A DNA stretch of 64,000 nucleotides from CADEFX01 sp046154585. Lineage in GTDB: Bacteria; Pseudomonadota; Alphaproteobacteria; Rhizobiales; Hyphomicrobiaceae. The notes under the pieces are model-generated. The model saw only the letters and a list, made by a program, of their open reading frames with translations. It had not been told where the DNA came from and searched no databases. Where the stretch lies: contig JBJXDX010000073.1 of the NCBI GenBank assembly GCA_046154585.1, forward strand, positions 9,971 to 73,970, given 5' to 3'. The translations under genes were made by a program, and so were the position numbers. Positions 48,834 through 58,074 of this stretch are shown piece by piece. Each line of letters starts with the position of its first letter. Positions within the stretch are counted from its first letter, which is position 1.

Positions 48834-49706
48834 ATGGAGCTCTTCCTTCAGCAGCTTGCCAACGGCCTGATCATCGGCAGCACCTATGCTGTCGTGGCGA
48901 TTGGCTTTGCCTTGGCGTTCACTGTGCTGCGTGTCATCAACTTCGCCCATCCCGATATTTTCATGGTTGGCATGTTTGCCGGGCTGGCGGCTGCAATACA
49001 GTGGCCGATGGTGGGATTGATCGGCGTGCTGGTCGCTGGCGCGGCTGGAGCCGGACTCGTCGGCTTGGCGTTGGAGCGAACAGTGATCGCGCCGCTGCGC
49101 GGGCGCGATGTCCTCATGACCTTGATCGGAACCCTGGGCGTCGCCATCATCCTGCAGAACGGCATGGCGCTGATTGTCGGGCCCGATCCCGTGCCGTACC
49201 CGTCCCTACTGCCTCGCAGTTTCGTCGACATAGGCCCTGTTGCATTAACCGTCCGGCAATTGGCAAACTTTGTCATCTGTCTGCTGCTCCTGGCCCTCGT
49301 CAGCTTCTACGTGCGGCTTACGCCTTACGGACGCGCCACGCGCGCCATTGCCGAGCGGCCGGACGTCGCCGCTGCCTTCGGAGTCAACGTCGCGCGCATC
49401 TGCCAGGTCACGATCCTGCTGGCTTCCGTCATGGGCGGCGTCGCCGCTGTCTCCGTCGGCACACTTTACGGCTCGGCGTCGGCCTTCGTGGGCCTGCTTT
49501 ACGGCCTCAAGGCCTTCACGTGCATGCTCGTCGCCGGCAACCGATATTTCGAAGGCGTCATGCTTGTTGGCCTGGGCATCGGCATTATCGAGGCATTGGT
49601 GACAGGCTATGTCTCTTCGAGCCTGCGCGATGCTGCCGCCTTCTTCGTGCTGATCGGCGTCCTGTATTTCCGGCCTAACGGCCTGTTCGGTTCCTACGCG
49701 ACGTGA
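48834..49706 (+). CDS. ABC transporter permease, LivH type
   Basis: 290 residues with about eight membrane helices. MELFLQQLANGLIIGSTYAVVA and FTVLRVINFAHPDIFMVG are the family start. A permease coupling loop is visible (ATRAIAERPDVAAAFGVNV). It forms the inner-membrane channel with the LivM-type gene 9 bp downstream. Confidence 0.93.
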   Translation: MELFLQQLANGLIIGSTYAVVAIGFALAFTVLRVINFAHPDIFMVGMFAGLAAAIQWPMVGLIGVLVAGAAGAGLVGLALERTVIAPLRGRDVLMTLIGTLGVAIILQNGMALIVGPDPVPYPSLLPRSFVDIGPVALTVRQLANFVICLLLLALVSFYVRLTPYGRATRAIAERPDVAAAFGVNVARICQVTILLASVMGGVAAVSVGTLYGSASAFVGLLYGLKAFTCMLVAGNRYFEGVMLVGLGIGIIEALVTGYVSSSLRDAAAFFVLIGVLYFRPNGLFGSYAT

Positions 49707-49715
49707 GGTCACGAG

Positions 49716-50648
49716 ATGAGCTATGCGACGCTCGAACCTGTCATCATCTTCACGCTGTTGAATGTCGTGATGGCGCTTGGGCTCTATGTCACCGCCATGT
49801 CCGGCCAGTTGTCGATGGCGACAGCCGCAATCGCTGGCGTTGGTGGCTACCTGTCAGCCATTCTGACAGTGAAGTTCAATTGGCTGTTCCTGCCCGCAAT
49901 TGCGCTCGGGGCAGTGGGCGGTGCCATCGTGGGCATTTTTCTCGCCCTCGTGACGCTCAAGATGCGCGACTTCATCCTAAAGCTGACCACGCTCGCCTTC
50001 GGTGAGGCGCTGGCGGTGCTCGCCTTCAATTGGGATTACATCGGCGGCGCCAACAGTTTCACCGGCATCGGTCTCAAGACCACGATCTGGACCGCTCTAG
50101 CAGCCACCGCCGTCGCCCTCTATGTCACGTGGCGGTTCGATGGTTCGCGGCTTGGCTTCGCGTCGCGCGCCGTGCGGGATGATCCCATCGCCGCGAGCGC
50201 CATGGGCATTTCGATCGCGCAAGTGCGTACCATCACATTTGCCGTCGGCGGCGCGCTGGTCGGGATGGGGGGCGCCGTCCAAGGCCACTACATGCTGGTG
50301 ATCAGTCCGCATGACCTGGGCTTCTTCATTTCTCTGAACTTCATTATCTTCCTGCTATTCGGCGGCCTGCAGACCATGTGGGGCCCTGTGCTCGGCGCGG
50401 TCCTGCTCACTGCCTTGCCGGAAGTGCTGCGCTTCACCAACGAGTACCGGCTGATCCTCTTCGGCCTCATCATCGTGCTGGTGGTGCTGCTGCGGCCGAA
50501 CGGCCTCCTGACCCGCACACCCACCGGCCAGGCGAGCCGGCTGCTCGGCTACACGCTAACCCCGGCACGACCCGTCGCTGCACGCACCGCGGACGTCAAG
50601 ATACAGCCGATTCCCGGGTACCTGCTCCGGCGCGAGGCGGCCGAATAG
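49716..50648 (+). CDS. ABC transporter permease, LivM type
   Basis: 310 residues, second permease. NVVMALGLYVTAMSGQLSMATAAIAG is a family feature, as is the loop SRAVRDDPIAASAMGISI. The end LLRPNGLLTRTP is typical, with a short tail. It closes the run of plus-strand genes from 34064. The next gene is convergent with a gap of about 26 bp and no clear terminator. Confidence 0.93.
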   Translation: MSYATLEPVIIFTLLNVVMALGLYVTAMSGQLSMATAAIAGVGGYLSAILTVKFNWLFLPAIALGAVGGAIVGIFLALVTLKMRDFILKLTTLAFGEALAVLAFNWDYIGGANSFTGIGLKTTIWTALAATAVALYVTWRFDGSRLGFASRAVRDDPIAASAMGISIAQVRTITFAVGGALVGMGGAVQGHYMLVISPHDLGFFISLNFIIFLLFGGLQTMWGPVLGAVLLTALPEVLRFTNEYRLILFGLIIVLVVLLRPNGLLTRTPTGQASRLLGYTLTPARPVAARTADVKIQPIPGYLLRREAAE

Positions 50649-50674
50649 CGTCGCAGAAGCTACGAGACGAAAAA

Positions 50675-51676
50675 TCAGTATGTGTCGAACATGCGCTGAA
50701 TCTCGTCCGCATTGGTGGTTCGCGTCAGCGCCAGCGTCAGGAGAATGCGCGCCTTCTGCGGATTGAGGTTGTCCGCGCCGATCATGCCGGCCTCGCGCAG
50801 GTAGCGCCGCCGGGCGACGCGGCCACTGCCGGCCCGCGTCGCCTGCACGATGAGCACGCCCGCTTTAGCCGCGCGCTCCAGAGCCTGCCGCTCCATCGGC
50901 GCCGGAATGCCGGGCGCCATGCCCGCCGAGACGATACCGCGCGCACCGGCCGCTACCAACGCATCCACGATGGTGCCGTCCACGCCCGCATAGGAGTAGG
51001 CGATGTCGACGCGCGGTAGGCTCTGCACGTCGGACACGTCGAACTCGGTATGAGGCGCGTGCCGCCGCGCCGGCCGCCGGTAGATGCGGATGCCGTCGCC
51101 ATCGATGTGGCCGAGCGCACCGAAATCCGGAGAGCGGAAGGTCTGCAGCCGATAGGTGGAGGTTTTCGTGGCCTCGCGCGCCGACTGGATCTCGTCGTTG
51201 AGCGCAACCAGCACACCGAGCCCGCTGGCTGCCGGATCGATGGCCACACGCACGGCGCCGAGCAGGTTCATGCCCGCATCGCTGCTGAGTGCGCTGGCCG
51301 GCCGCTGCGCCCCGACCAGCACGACGGTCTTGTCCGTCTTGAGCACGAGGTGGAGGAAGTACGCCGTCTCCTCCAGCGTCGCCGTCCCATGCGGTACCAC
51401 GAACCCCTTGAGGGATGGCCGCTCGGCCACGACGCGGTGGATGGTGGCGGCAAGCTCCAGCCACTCAGCAGGCCCGATCGCCGTGCTGCCCACGCTCCGG
51501 AATGGCACAGGCAGCAGTTGCGCGACCTCCGCGACCTCTGCGTACCGCCCAATCACCTCCTCGATAGGCAGCTTGCGGCCGAAATCAGGGTAATCCAGTA
51601 CGTCCGTGCTGCTCGCACCCAGCGATGAGATGGTGCCGCCGCAGCCGATGGCACCGACAAGAGGTTTCTCCGACAT
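50675..51676 (-). CDS. asparaginase-family amidohydrolase with altered active site
   Basis: 333 residues of the type II asparaginase fold. The first Thr nucleophile loop is intact (GAIGCGGTISSL), and the Lys motif is present (DEIQSAREATKTSTY). The second catalytic motif reads VVPHGTATLEETAYF, where asparaginases have HGTDT. The missing Asp binds the substrate alpha-amino group, so the enzyme may accept a substrate without one. There is no signal peptide. The Met at 51676 is at the start of the conserved sequence. It is followed upstream by a dioxygenase gene on the same strand with a short overlap-free gap. Confidence 0.82.
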   Translation of the reverse strand: MSEKPLVGAIGCGGTISSLGASSTDVLDYPDFGRKLPIEEVIGRYAEVAEVAQLLPVPFRSVGSTAIGPAEWLELAATIHRVVAERPSLKGFVVPHGTATLEETAYFLHLVLKTDKTVVLVGAQRPASALSSDAGMNLLGAVRVAIDPAASGLGVLVALNDEIQSAREATKTSTYRLQTFRSPDFGALGHIDGDGIRIYRRPARRHAPHTEFDVSDVQSLPRVDIAYSYAGVDGTIVDALVAAGARGIVSAGMAPGIPAPMERQALERAAKAGVLIVQATRAGSGRVARRRYLREAGMIGADNLNPQKARILLTLALTRTTNADEIQRMFDTY

Positions 51677-51690
51677 GTTCTGCCGGCCAA

Positions 51691-52674
51691 CTAAGCTGCG
51701 CGCGCTTCGAGCTTCTTGCGCATCATGTCGCCCGCGCGCACGGGTGGATAGCGCTCGGGATTCCCCGGACCGGAGCACGTCGGCAGGCAGGCGATCTCCG
51801 CATCGTAGTTGGGGTGCAGGAAATAGCCGATCGACATGCGCCGACTCCCGACCCGCCGCTCGGCCGGCGGATTAACGACTCGATGCAGGTTCGACACCCA
51901 TCGATCGTTCGTCCAGCGCTGCATCATGTCGCCGATGTTGACGATGAACTCGTCGCGATTGGCCGTGACGTCCGCCCAAGAGCCGTCCTTGAGTTTCACT
52001 TGCAGGCCGCCCGCTGCATCGCTCACGGCGAGGATGGTCAGGCTGCCGAAGTCCGTATGCTCCCCGGCGCGGATCTGATTCGGCAACGGGTCGCCCTCGG
52101 GTTCAGGATAGTAGTTGGCCGGCAGCGTCGCAAAATGCCGGTCGATCTTGTCGTCGAAGTAGCGCTCCGGCATGCCCAGCGCCAGCGCGAACATCCGCAT
52201 GAGCGACTGCCCGAGCGACTCTAGCGCCTGGTAGTAGTCCGTGAAGACCGGGCGGTAATTGGCCGGCGTATCGGGCCAGATGTTGTCCGCATAGAGCTCG
52301 GCCGCGCCCGGGATATGGGCGAACTCGGCCGATCGGTTTACCAGCGGACCGATGTAGAATTGCTCGCGCAGATCGGCCGGATTGTCGTAGCCAAGCGTCT
52401 TGGCGAGGTTCTTCGTGGCCAGCGCATGGTAGCCGCGCGCCGAGGCGCTGCGCAGCGGACGGAAGCGATCTTTCACCGCGGCAGGCTGCTCGAACAGCGC
52501 GCCGGCGGCCTCGAACGCATCATTGATTAGCGTCACCGGCACGCGATGCTGCGCAATCTTGAAGAAGCCGATGCGCTCGCAGGCGTCGGCCACCTTGCGC
52601 GCAACGGCAGCCTTGCTTTGATCGTCACCGGCGAAGTACCCGGACAAGTCGATGACTGGCACAGCGTCACTCAT
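51691..52674 (-). CDS. isopenicillin N synthase-like 2OG-Fe(II) dioxygenase
   Basis: 327 residues. The iron triad is visible as GEHTDFGSLTIL (H-x-D) and SNLHRVVNPPAERR (His), with the RMSIGYF motif (R-x-S) for 2-oxoglutarate. The N-terminal DIOX_N part is PVIDLSGYFAGDDQS. Enzymes of this family oxidise small molecules, including purine-related ones (HpxO does not belong here, so no closer claim). It begins 3 bp after the MmgE/PrpD stop. Confidence 0.87.
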   Translation of the reverse strand: MSDAVPVIDLSGYFAGDDQSKAAVARKVADACERIGFFKIAQHRVPVTLINDAFEAAGALFEQPAAVKDRFRPLRSASARGYHALATKNLAKTLGYDNPADLREQFYIGPLVNRSAEFAHIPGAAELYADNIWPDTPANYRPVFTDYYQALESLGQSLMRMFALALGMPERYFDDKIDRHFATLPANYYPEPEGDPLPNQIRAGEHTDFGSLTILAVSDAAGGLQVKLKDGSWADVTANRDEFIVNIGDMMQRWTNDRWVSNLHRVVNPPAERRVGSRRMSIGYFLHPNYDAEIACLPTCSGPGNPERYPPVRAGDMMRKKLEARAA

Positions 52675-52677
52675 GGC

Positions 52678-54045
52678 CTACCTCCTTGCGTCTTCTCCCT
52701 GGCAGCCGGACCAGTTGGCGATCAAGCTGCCGACATCCGGAACGTCCCGTATCCCACCGAGGTCTTTCCATATGCCCGGCGCCCTGGCGCCCCAGGCCGG
52801 CTCGGCGAGCTCCATGAATTTTGCCTCGAGCGCCTCGCGCGGCAATGGATGGTCACTCTCTCCCAAGATGCGCTCGCCCGAGATCGTGTGCGTGGCGCCG
52901 TCCCGAAGCGTTAGCGTCATGTGTGTCGGTTGCCGGTCGGGATACGCGGCCGTCGCCTGTTGATCCTCCGACACGAGCACACGCTGCGCAAGCTCGATGA
53001 CCCGGCGATCCGAGAAGGCTCGCATGCAATCATCGGTCAGCGGCACGGCGCCATGCACAATCCTCTGCGCCACCAGCATGGGAATGGAGAAGCGGCAGCC
53101 GAATGGTGTCCGCACTGTCTGCTGTTTCATGGTGGCGGCCATGAAGTATGTCCGGATGTCGATCCTCTCGATCGCTTCCGGTGCGAGATCGGCGCCACGC
53201 TTGCCAAGCTCCTCGACCAGGTCCAGCGCGCCATGCGTGTAGCGTCCCGCCGCGAACCGCTTGAAGTAGTTGCGCCGGATCCACCATGTCGAGCCGAGTT
53301 CCGCGGTCGCCGCTTCCGGGGCGAACGCGCTGCCGTAGAGGTTGCCGAATATGGATGCGACCGCATCGGCCTCCCCGGTAAATTTGGTATCCCTGAGCAC
53401 CAGGGCCTCATAGGCGGCACGCCCGCTGTGACCGCTGTAGATGTTCCGCACCGTCGCGCCGTCGCTCAGCGTGTTGCGACTGGCGGCAATGCCGAGCGTC
53501 GCAGCGATGTTGACGGCCCGGGCCATGGCATCCGCGCCATCACCGCGCAGCTTGGCCAGGGCGAACGCGGCCGCCAGCGGGCCGTAGGTGCCGTGGGGGT
53601 GCACGGCGAGGCGGCTCTGCGTCGCTCGCCAGATTCGTGCGCTTGCCTCGTAGGCGAGGATCAGGGCTTCCAGCAGCGCTGTCCCCGACAGTCTGCGCGC
53701 CTCGCATTCGGCGAGGATTGCAGGCACGATCTGGATGCCCGCATGCGTGCGCGTGCTGAGGTTGCCCTCGTCCAGGTCGTGCCACGTGCCAGCAGCACCG
53801 TTGACGAAGGCGGCATCGGGCGCAGCGAGACGCTGCCCCGTACCGAGCGCCGTTGCCGCCGCCTTGCCGGCGCCGGGCGCCGGTTGCAAAGCCACCAGTC
53901 CGCGCATCTCGGGGGCCATGCTGCCCGCGACAATGCAGCCGATGCTGTCCGCCAGGATTAGCCCGGCCCGTTCGATCACGTCGGACGGGATGTCGCTGAG
54001 GCACGTAGTCGCGACGAACTCGGACAGGATTTGAGTTGCCGTCAT
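52678..54045 (-). CDS. MmgE/PrpD family protein
   Basis: 455 residues. It shows GLILADSIGCIVAGSMAPEM, FVNGAAGTWHDLDEGNLSTRTHAG and HPHGTYGPLAAAFALAKLRG, all family features including the acid/His groups used in dehydration by PrpD. Members include 2-methylcitrate dehydratase and iminodisuccinate epimerase, so function is open. The Met at 54045 is preferred over a TTG at 54051. Confidence 0.87.
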   Translation of the reverse strand: MTATQILSEFVATTCLSDIPSDVIERAGLILADSIGCIVAGSMAPEMRGLVALQPAPGAGKAAATALGTGQRLAAPDAAFVNGAAGTWHDLDEGNLSTRTHAGIQIVPAILAECEARRLSGTALLEALILAYEASARIWRATQSRLAVHPHGTYGPLAAAFALAKLRGDGADAMARAVNIAATLGIAASRNTLSDGATVRNIYSGHSGRAAYEALVLRDTKFTGEADAVASIFGNLYGSAFAPEAATAELGSTWWIRRNYFKRFAAGRYTHGALDLVEELGKRGADLAPEAIERIDIRTYFMAATMKQQTVRTPFGCRFSIPMLVAQRIVHGAVPLTDDCMRAFSDRRVIELAQRVLVSEDQQATAAYPDRQPTHMTLTLRDGATHTISGERILGESDHPLPREALEAKFMELAEPAWGARAPGIWKDLGGIRDVPDVGSLIANWSGCQGEDARR

Positions 54046-54126
54046 GCGCAAACTTTAGCAGAGAAGCCCGGCGGGCGTGTCCGGAAAGCGCCGCGCCGAG
54101 GCCCGGCGCGGCAACAGTCCCGTGCT

Positions 54127-54819
54127 TTACGCGTCGAGCACGGCCACCGCCCTGATGGGGCTGGCTGTCCCACCGCGGATCTTTAGGGGAAACGCGATGA
54201 AGCGGAAGCGTCCCTGGCCGACCACCTCCTCCAAGTTCCAGAGGCACTCGATGTGGGTGATGCCGCGCTCGGCGCAGGCCAGATGCGCCTTGTAGTTGGG
54301 CTCACCCTCCGGCGCCGGGCTTACGGCCTCGACGCCGAACATCAGGATGCCTTTGTCCGCCAGCCAATGCACCGAGTCGACGTGCAGCCCCGGGAAGTCA
54401 TGCAGGTAGGCGCGCGTTCCGAACAGGCGCTTGTTGACGCCCATGTTGATGAGAACCGTGTCGCGCGGCTTGATCTGCTGCTTCGACTCGCGCAGCGCCT
54501 CCTCCATCTCGGCGACCGTGATCTCATGCTTGAGGGGCACGTGGCTGAGATCGAGGCAGATCGCCTCGGTGTAGCAGTTCTCCAGCGGCACCTGTTCGAT
54601 GGACGGCGCCTTGGGATCGGCATTGAAGTGGCAGGGCGCATCCAGATGCGTGCCTGCATGATCGCTCATTGAGAAGTGCAGAGCTTTCGATGTGAAGCGT
54701 GTCTCGCCGGCGGTCTTGACCTCGTCGTGGTCATACCAGACCCCCACGGCGACGGGCGGATGCGCAGGATGGGTGGGCGTGCGATGATAGATCTCGCGGC
54801 TCAAGTCGACGAAGCGCAC
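54127..54819 (-). CDS. cyclase-family metal-dependent hydrolase
   Basis: 230 residues. The signature DHAGTHLDAPCHF (HxGTHxDxPxHF) binds the metal. The family includes kynurenine formamidase and isatin hydrolase, which open amides or lactams. NKRLFGTRAYLHDFPGLHVD and the C-terminal IRGGTASPIRAVAVL also fit. The GTG at 54819 has GGAGG at 7 nt, better than anything upstream. It is divergent from the racemase-fold gene (270-bp gap). Confidence 0.87.
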   Translation of the reverse strand: MRFVDLSREIYHRTPTHPAHPPVAVGVWYDHDEVKTAGETRFTSKALHFSMSDHAGTHLDAPCHFNADPKAPSIEQVPLENCYTEAICLDLSHVPLKHEITVAEMEEALRESKQQIKPRDTVLINMGVNKRLFGTRAYLHDFPGLHVDSVHWLADKGILMFGVEAVSPAPEGEPNYKAHLACAERGITHIECLWNLEEVVGQGRFRFIAFPLKIRGGTASPIRAVAVLDA

Positions 54820-55090
54820 GGGCTGTCCTCCAAGTATACGAGTTTCATCGGACGATCTTGAAGGCTCACATGAGGCTCGCGCAACCACCTTCGCGCAAGA
54901 TCGTGTTTCGCTTTGCGCTTTGCCGAGACCTGAAACCGAGCACAGCGGCGAGGCGGCCCCGTCGTAAACTCGTTTGCGGTGCCGAGCCGCTCAACGCAGC
55001 CCGCATCGGGAATGGCGACGCTGGCTTTCACGGCGGTTCACTGTGTTAGTGTCCGACATGTTATCGCAAACACCAAATTGAACATGTCTC

Positions 55091-55756
55091 ATGAAGCGGA
55101 TCGTTCTCGTCAATCCCAATACGTCTGCGGCGCTCACGACGTTGATGGTCGATATCGCGCGCGAGCACGCGCCCGCTAACGTCCAGATCGAAGGGTTGAC
55201 CGCGGCGTTCGGCGCCCCGCTCATCACGTGCGATGCAGAGCTCGATGAGGCCACAGATGCCGTGCGCGCTCTCGAGCGGGAGCTTGCGCAGCGCGCCGAT
55301 GCCGTGATTGTGAGCGCCTTTGGCGACCCCGGCGCCGATGAACTGGTCCGTTTGCTTCCCTTGCCTGTGATCGGGATCGCTGAGGCCGGCATGCGCACGG
55401 CGGCCGCGAATGGGCGCCGCTTCGCCATCGTGACGCACACGGGCCGCCTGGTAAAACGCATGGCTCAGCGAGCCGAGGAGGTCGGGCTTGGAACGCACTG
55501 CGTCGGCGTGCTGGCGACGGAGGGAGATCCGGTCGCATTGATGGCAGCGCCGGCCGAGCTGGAGCGCGGCTTGCTTGCTTTAGCCAGGCGAGCCGTTGCC
55601 GAGCTAGGTGCCCAGGCCATAGTCGTTGGCGGCGGGCCGCTCGGGCGCTCGGCCATCGCGCTGCGCGGCAAAGTCGGCGTTCCGGTGGTCGAGCCGATCC
55701 CTGAGGCCGTGCTCCACGTGACCAAAGCGATGGGTCTTGCAACGGTTACTCGTTGA
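55091..55756 (+). CDS. Asp/Glu/hydantoin racemase-fold protein lacking both catalytic cysteines
   Basis: 221 residues. RIVLVNPNTSAALTTLMVDIA is the start motif of hydantoin and allantoin racemases. The first catalytic Cys normally lies in ACFGDPG; here it reads VIVSAFGDPG. The second normally lies in LGCAG; here it reads VVGGGPLG. Codons at both places are unambiguous. The fold is otherwise intact, so it may be a binding protein or a different isomerase or lyase. It overlaps the convergent PuuE-like gene by 11 bp. Confidence 0.8.
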   Translation: MKRIVLVNPNTSAALTTLMVDIAREHAPANVQIEGLTAAFGAPLITCDAELDEATDAVRALERELAQRADAVIVSAFGDPGADELVRLLPLPVIGIAEAGMRTAAANGRRFAIVTHTGRLVKRMAQRAEEVGLGTHCVGVLATEGDPVALMAAPAELERGLLALARRAVAELGAQAIVVGGGPLGRSAIALRGKVGVPVVEPIPEAVLHVTKAMGLATVTR

Positions 55757-56669
55757 GGCCCTTGCCTGGATAAGGGTGCGTCGCCATCCAATGGCGGGCA
55801 ATATCGAGACGGCGGGTGATCCAAACGCCGCCGCGCTGAAGCATGTGGTCGAGGAGCCGCTCCAGTCCCGCGGCGCGCGCGGGGTGCCCGATCAGCCGCA
55901 TGTGCAGCCCAACGGACATCATCTTAGGTGTCTGCGCGCCCTCCTTGTAAAGCATATCGAAGGCATCGCGGATGAAGGAGAACCATTGGTCCGAGGTACC
56001 GACCGAGCCGGCGTACTTGCCGTCGTTGTTGGTGAGCGAGTACGGCACGATCAGGTGCGGTTGACCGTTGACCGTTTTCCAGAATGGCAGCTCGTCGCCG
56101 TAATAGTCGGAGTCGTAGAGAAAGCCGCCCTCCTCGACGACCAACCGGCGCGTGTTGACGCTGGGCCCATAACGACAGTACCAGCCAAGCGGCCGGTCGC
56201 CCACTGTGGTCCGCAGCGACGCGACAGCCTTGCGGATATGCTCGCGCTCCTCGTCTTCGGTCAGCTCGAAATGCTTGATCCAGCGCCAGCCGTGGCAGCA
56301 AACATCGAAGCCCGAGACGCGGATGGCATCGGCGGCAGGCTTGTGGCGCTCCAAGGCGAGTGCGCACCCGAACACGGTCAACGGCAGCTTGCGTTCCTGA
56401 AACAGCCGCATCAGCCGCCAGAAGCCGACTCGACTGCCATATTCGAACATTCCCTCGCCGGCGAGGTCGCGGCCTTTGACGCCTTGGTTCAGGCCATGCG
56501 CCTCTGTCAGGCCAAGCTCGGTGAACCCCTCGCCGTCCTGCATCGAAGGCTCGGAGCCCTCCTCGTAGTTCATGACGAAGTTGACGGCGACGCGAGCGCC
56601 ACCCGGCCATTTGGGGTCCGGCGGGTTGGCTCCGTAGCCGATGAGGTCTCGCTCATAGCTCTGACTCAT
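55746..56669 (-). CDS. PuuE-type allantoinase / polysaccharide-deacetylase family hydrolase
   Basis: 307 residues. MSQSYERDLIGYGANPPDPK, GGARVAVNFVMNYEEGSE and FEYGSRVGFWRLMRLF closely follow PuuE allantoinases, metal-independent or weakly metal-dependent members of the polysaccharide-deacetylase fold that open allantoin to allantoate. EVCCHGWRW-like CCHGWRWIKHF carries the conserved His. The Met at 56669 has GGAGA 7 nt upstream. It supports a cyclic-ureide theme for the island. Confidence 0.87.
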   Translation of the reverse strand: MSQSYERDLIGYGANPPDPKWPGGARVAVNFVMNYEEGSEPSMQDGEGFTELGLTEAHGLNQGVKGRDLAGEGMFEYGSRVGFWRLMRLFQERKLPLTVFGCALALERHKPAADAIRVSGFDVCCHGWRWIKHFELTEDEEREHIRKAVASLRTTVGDRPLGWYCRYGPSVNTRRLVVEEGGFLYDSDYYGDELPFWKTVNGQPHLIVPYSLTNNDGKYAGSVGTSDQWFSFIRDAFDMLYKEGAQTPKMMSVGLHMRLIGHPARAAGLERLLDHMLQRGGVWITRRLDIARHWMATHPYPGKGLNE

Positions 56670-57074
56670 GCGTCGGTCTCCGGATCGGTCAAACGCTGCT
56701 GAAATCAGCCCAGGTGTCGGTAGTGGAAAACCCTTCGTAGCACACTGTTTCTCTTGCCGACTTCTATCGACGCACATGATCGATGCTGGATGGCATTCGA
56801 CCGCATCATCGAACGGGTCGCAAAAGCACCGCGAAATTCGAAGGTTTACCGCGTCGGCTCTGAAAGCAATGAGGTCGGATATATGGCTCAAGATGAGCCT
56901 GATCCCGGTTCCGTTCAGGGTAAGATGGAACGTCGGGGCGGCAAGCAACGATGTCCGTTTGACTCCCGATAGTGTTGCAAAACGCCCTTCAGGAAACGGG
57001 CTGCCCCCAATGATTGTCGGTATCGTCGGTTATCAGGTGAAGTGACCTTGCGCGGCGCCCTGATCTTGATCGTT
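56670..57074. other. 405-bp gap between the catabolic island and mobile DNA
   Basis: No gene, RNA or clear repeat is supported. Short open frames here lack ribosome-binding sites. Confidence 0.4.
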
Positions 57075-57181
57075 AGGCTGGCATCGGGCCTGGTTGTGCG
57101 GATTGCCAGACGAACTTGGCCAGCCGCTTGAGGTTCTGGGCCAGCGCGGTAAGGAGAACTTCATCCTTGGCGCCGGTCAAG
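57075..57181 (-). pseudogene. C-terminal remnant of an IS1182-type transposase
   Basis: On the minus strand the last 35 codons read LTGAKDEVLLTALAQNLKRL and then AKFVWQS, with a stop at 57075-57077. This is the conserved C-terminus of IS1182-group transposases. Everything upstream is replaced by IS3-type DNA at about 57180, so only the tail survives. Confidence 0.65.
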
Positions 57182-58063
57182 CGAGCGTGCGTTGATCACG
57201 TGCGCTCGCAGGTTGCCATTTCGGAGCGTCGCGCGTGTGCTGTTGTGGGTCAGCCGCGTTCGACGCAGAGGCGCGATCGCAAGGTGCCGGACGACGAAGC
57301 GGTGTTGACAGCCGCCATCGTGCGCCTGGCCACACGCTATGGCCGCTACGGCTACCGGCGCATCCGCGAGATGCTGCTGGCCGAGGGCTGGCAAGTCAAC
57401 GTCAAGCGCGTCTATCGCATCTGGCGGCGGGAAGGGCTTAAAGTGCCGAGCAAGCAACCCAAGCGGAGCCGGCTCTGGCTCAACGATGGATCCTGCGTGC
57501 GTCTGCGACCTGAGCGGCCGAACCATGTCTGGTCCTATGACTTTATCCAGGACCGCACCCAGGACGGTCGCGCCTTCCGCATGCTGGTCATGCTCGACGA
57601 GTTCACTCGCCGTTGCTTGGCGATCATCGTCGCCCGGCGACTGCGATCGGACGATGTCCTGCACTGCTTGACCGATCTCTTCGCCACTCATGGGCCACCC
57701 GAGCATCTGCGCTCGGACAACGGTCCGGAGTTCGTCGCGGCCAGCGTGCGCGAGTGGCTCGGCAGGATCGGCGTCAAGACGCTCTACATCGAACCAGGCA
57801 GTCCCTGGGAGAATGGCTATTGCGAGAGCCTGAACTCGAAGCTCAGGGACGAGCTGCTAAACGTGGAGATCTTTACGACGCTGCGCGAGGCACAGGTGCT
57901 GATCGAGAACTGGAGACGCCACTACAATGCCGTGCGTCCACACTCTTCGCTTGGCTATCGTCCACCCGCACCTGAGGCGATCTTGCCGCCAGCATCAGGT
58001 CTGCCCTACGCTCCGCTCCGGCCAGCCCTGATGCTGGCTCATGACGGCCGGGTTCTAACTTAG
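57176..58063 (+). mobile_element. IS3-family transposase OrfB, 5'-truncated
   Basis: About 295 residues. From VKRACVDHVRSQVAISERRA onward it matches IS3 OrfB. The DDE catalytic triad is visible as YDFIQDRTQDG (D), LRSDNGPEFV (D) and WENGYCESLNSKLRDE (E). The ending HYNAVRPHSSLGYRPPAPE is standard. OrfA and the left end are missing, as the sequence joins directly to an IS1182-type remnant. No terminal inverted repeats could be identified, so it is probably immobile. Confidence 0.85.
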
Positions 58064-58074
58064 CGGCCGGATCG

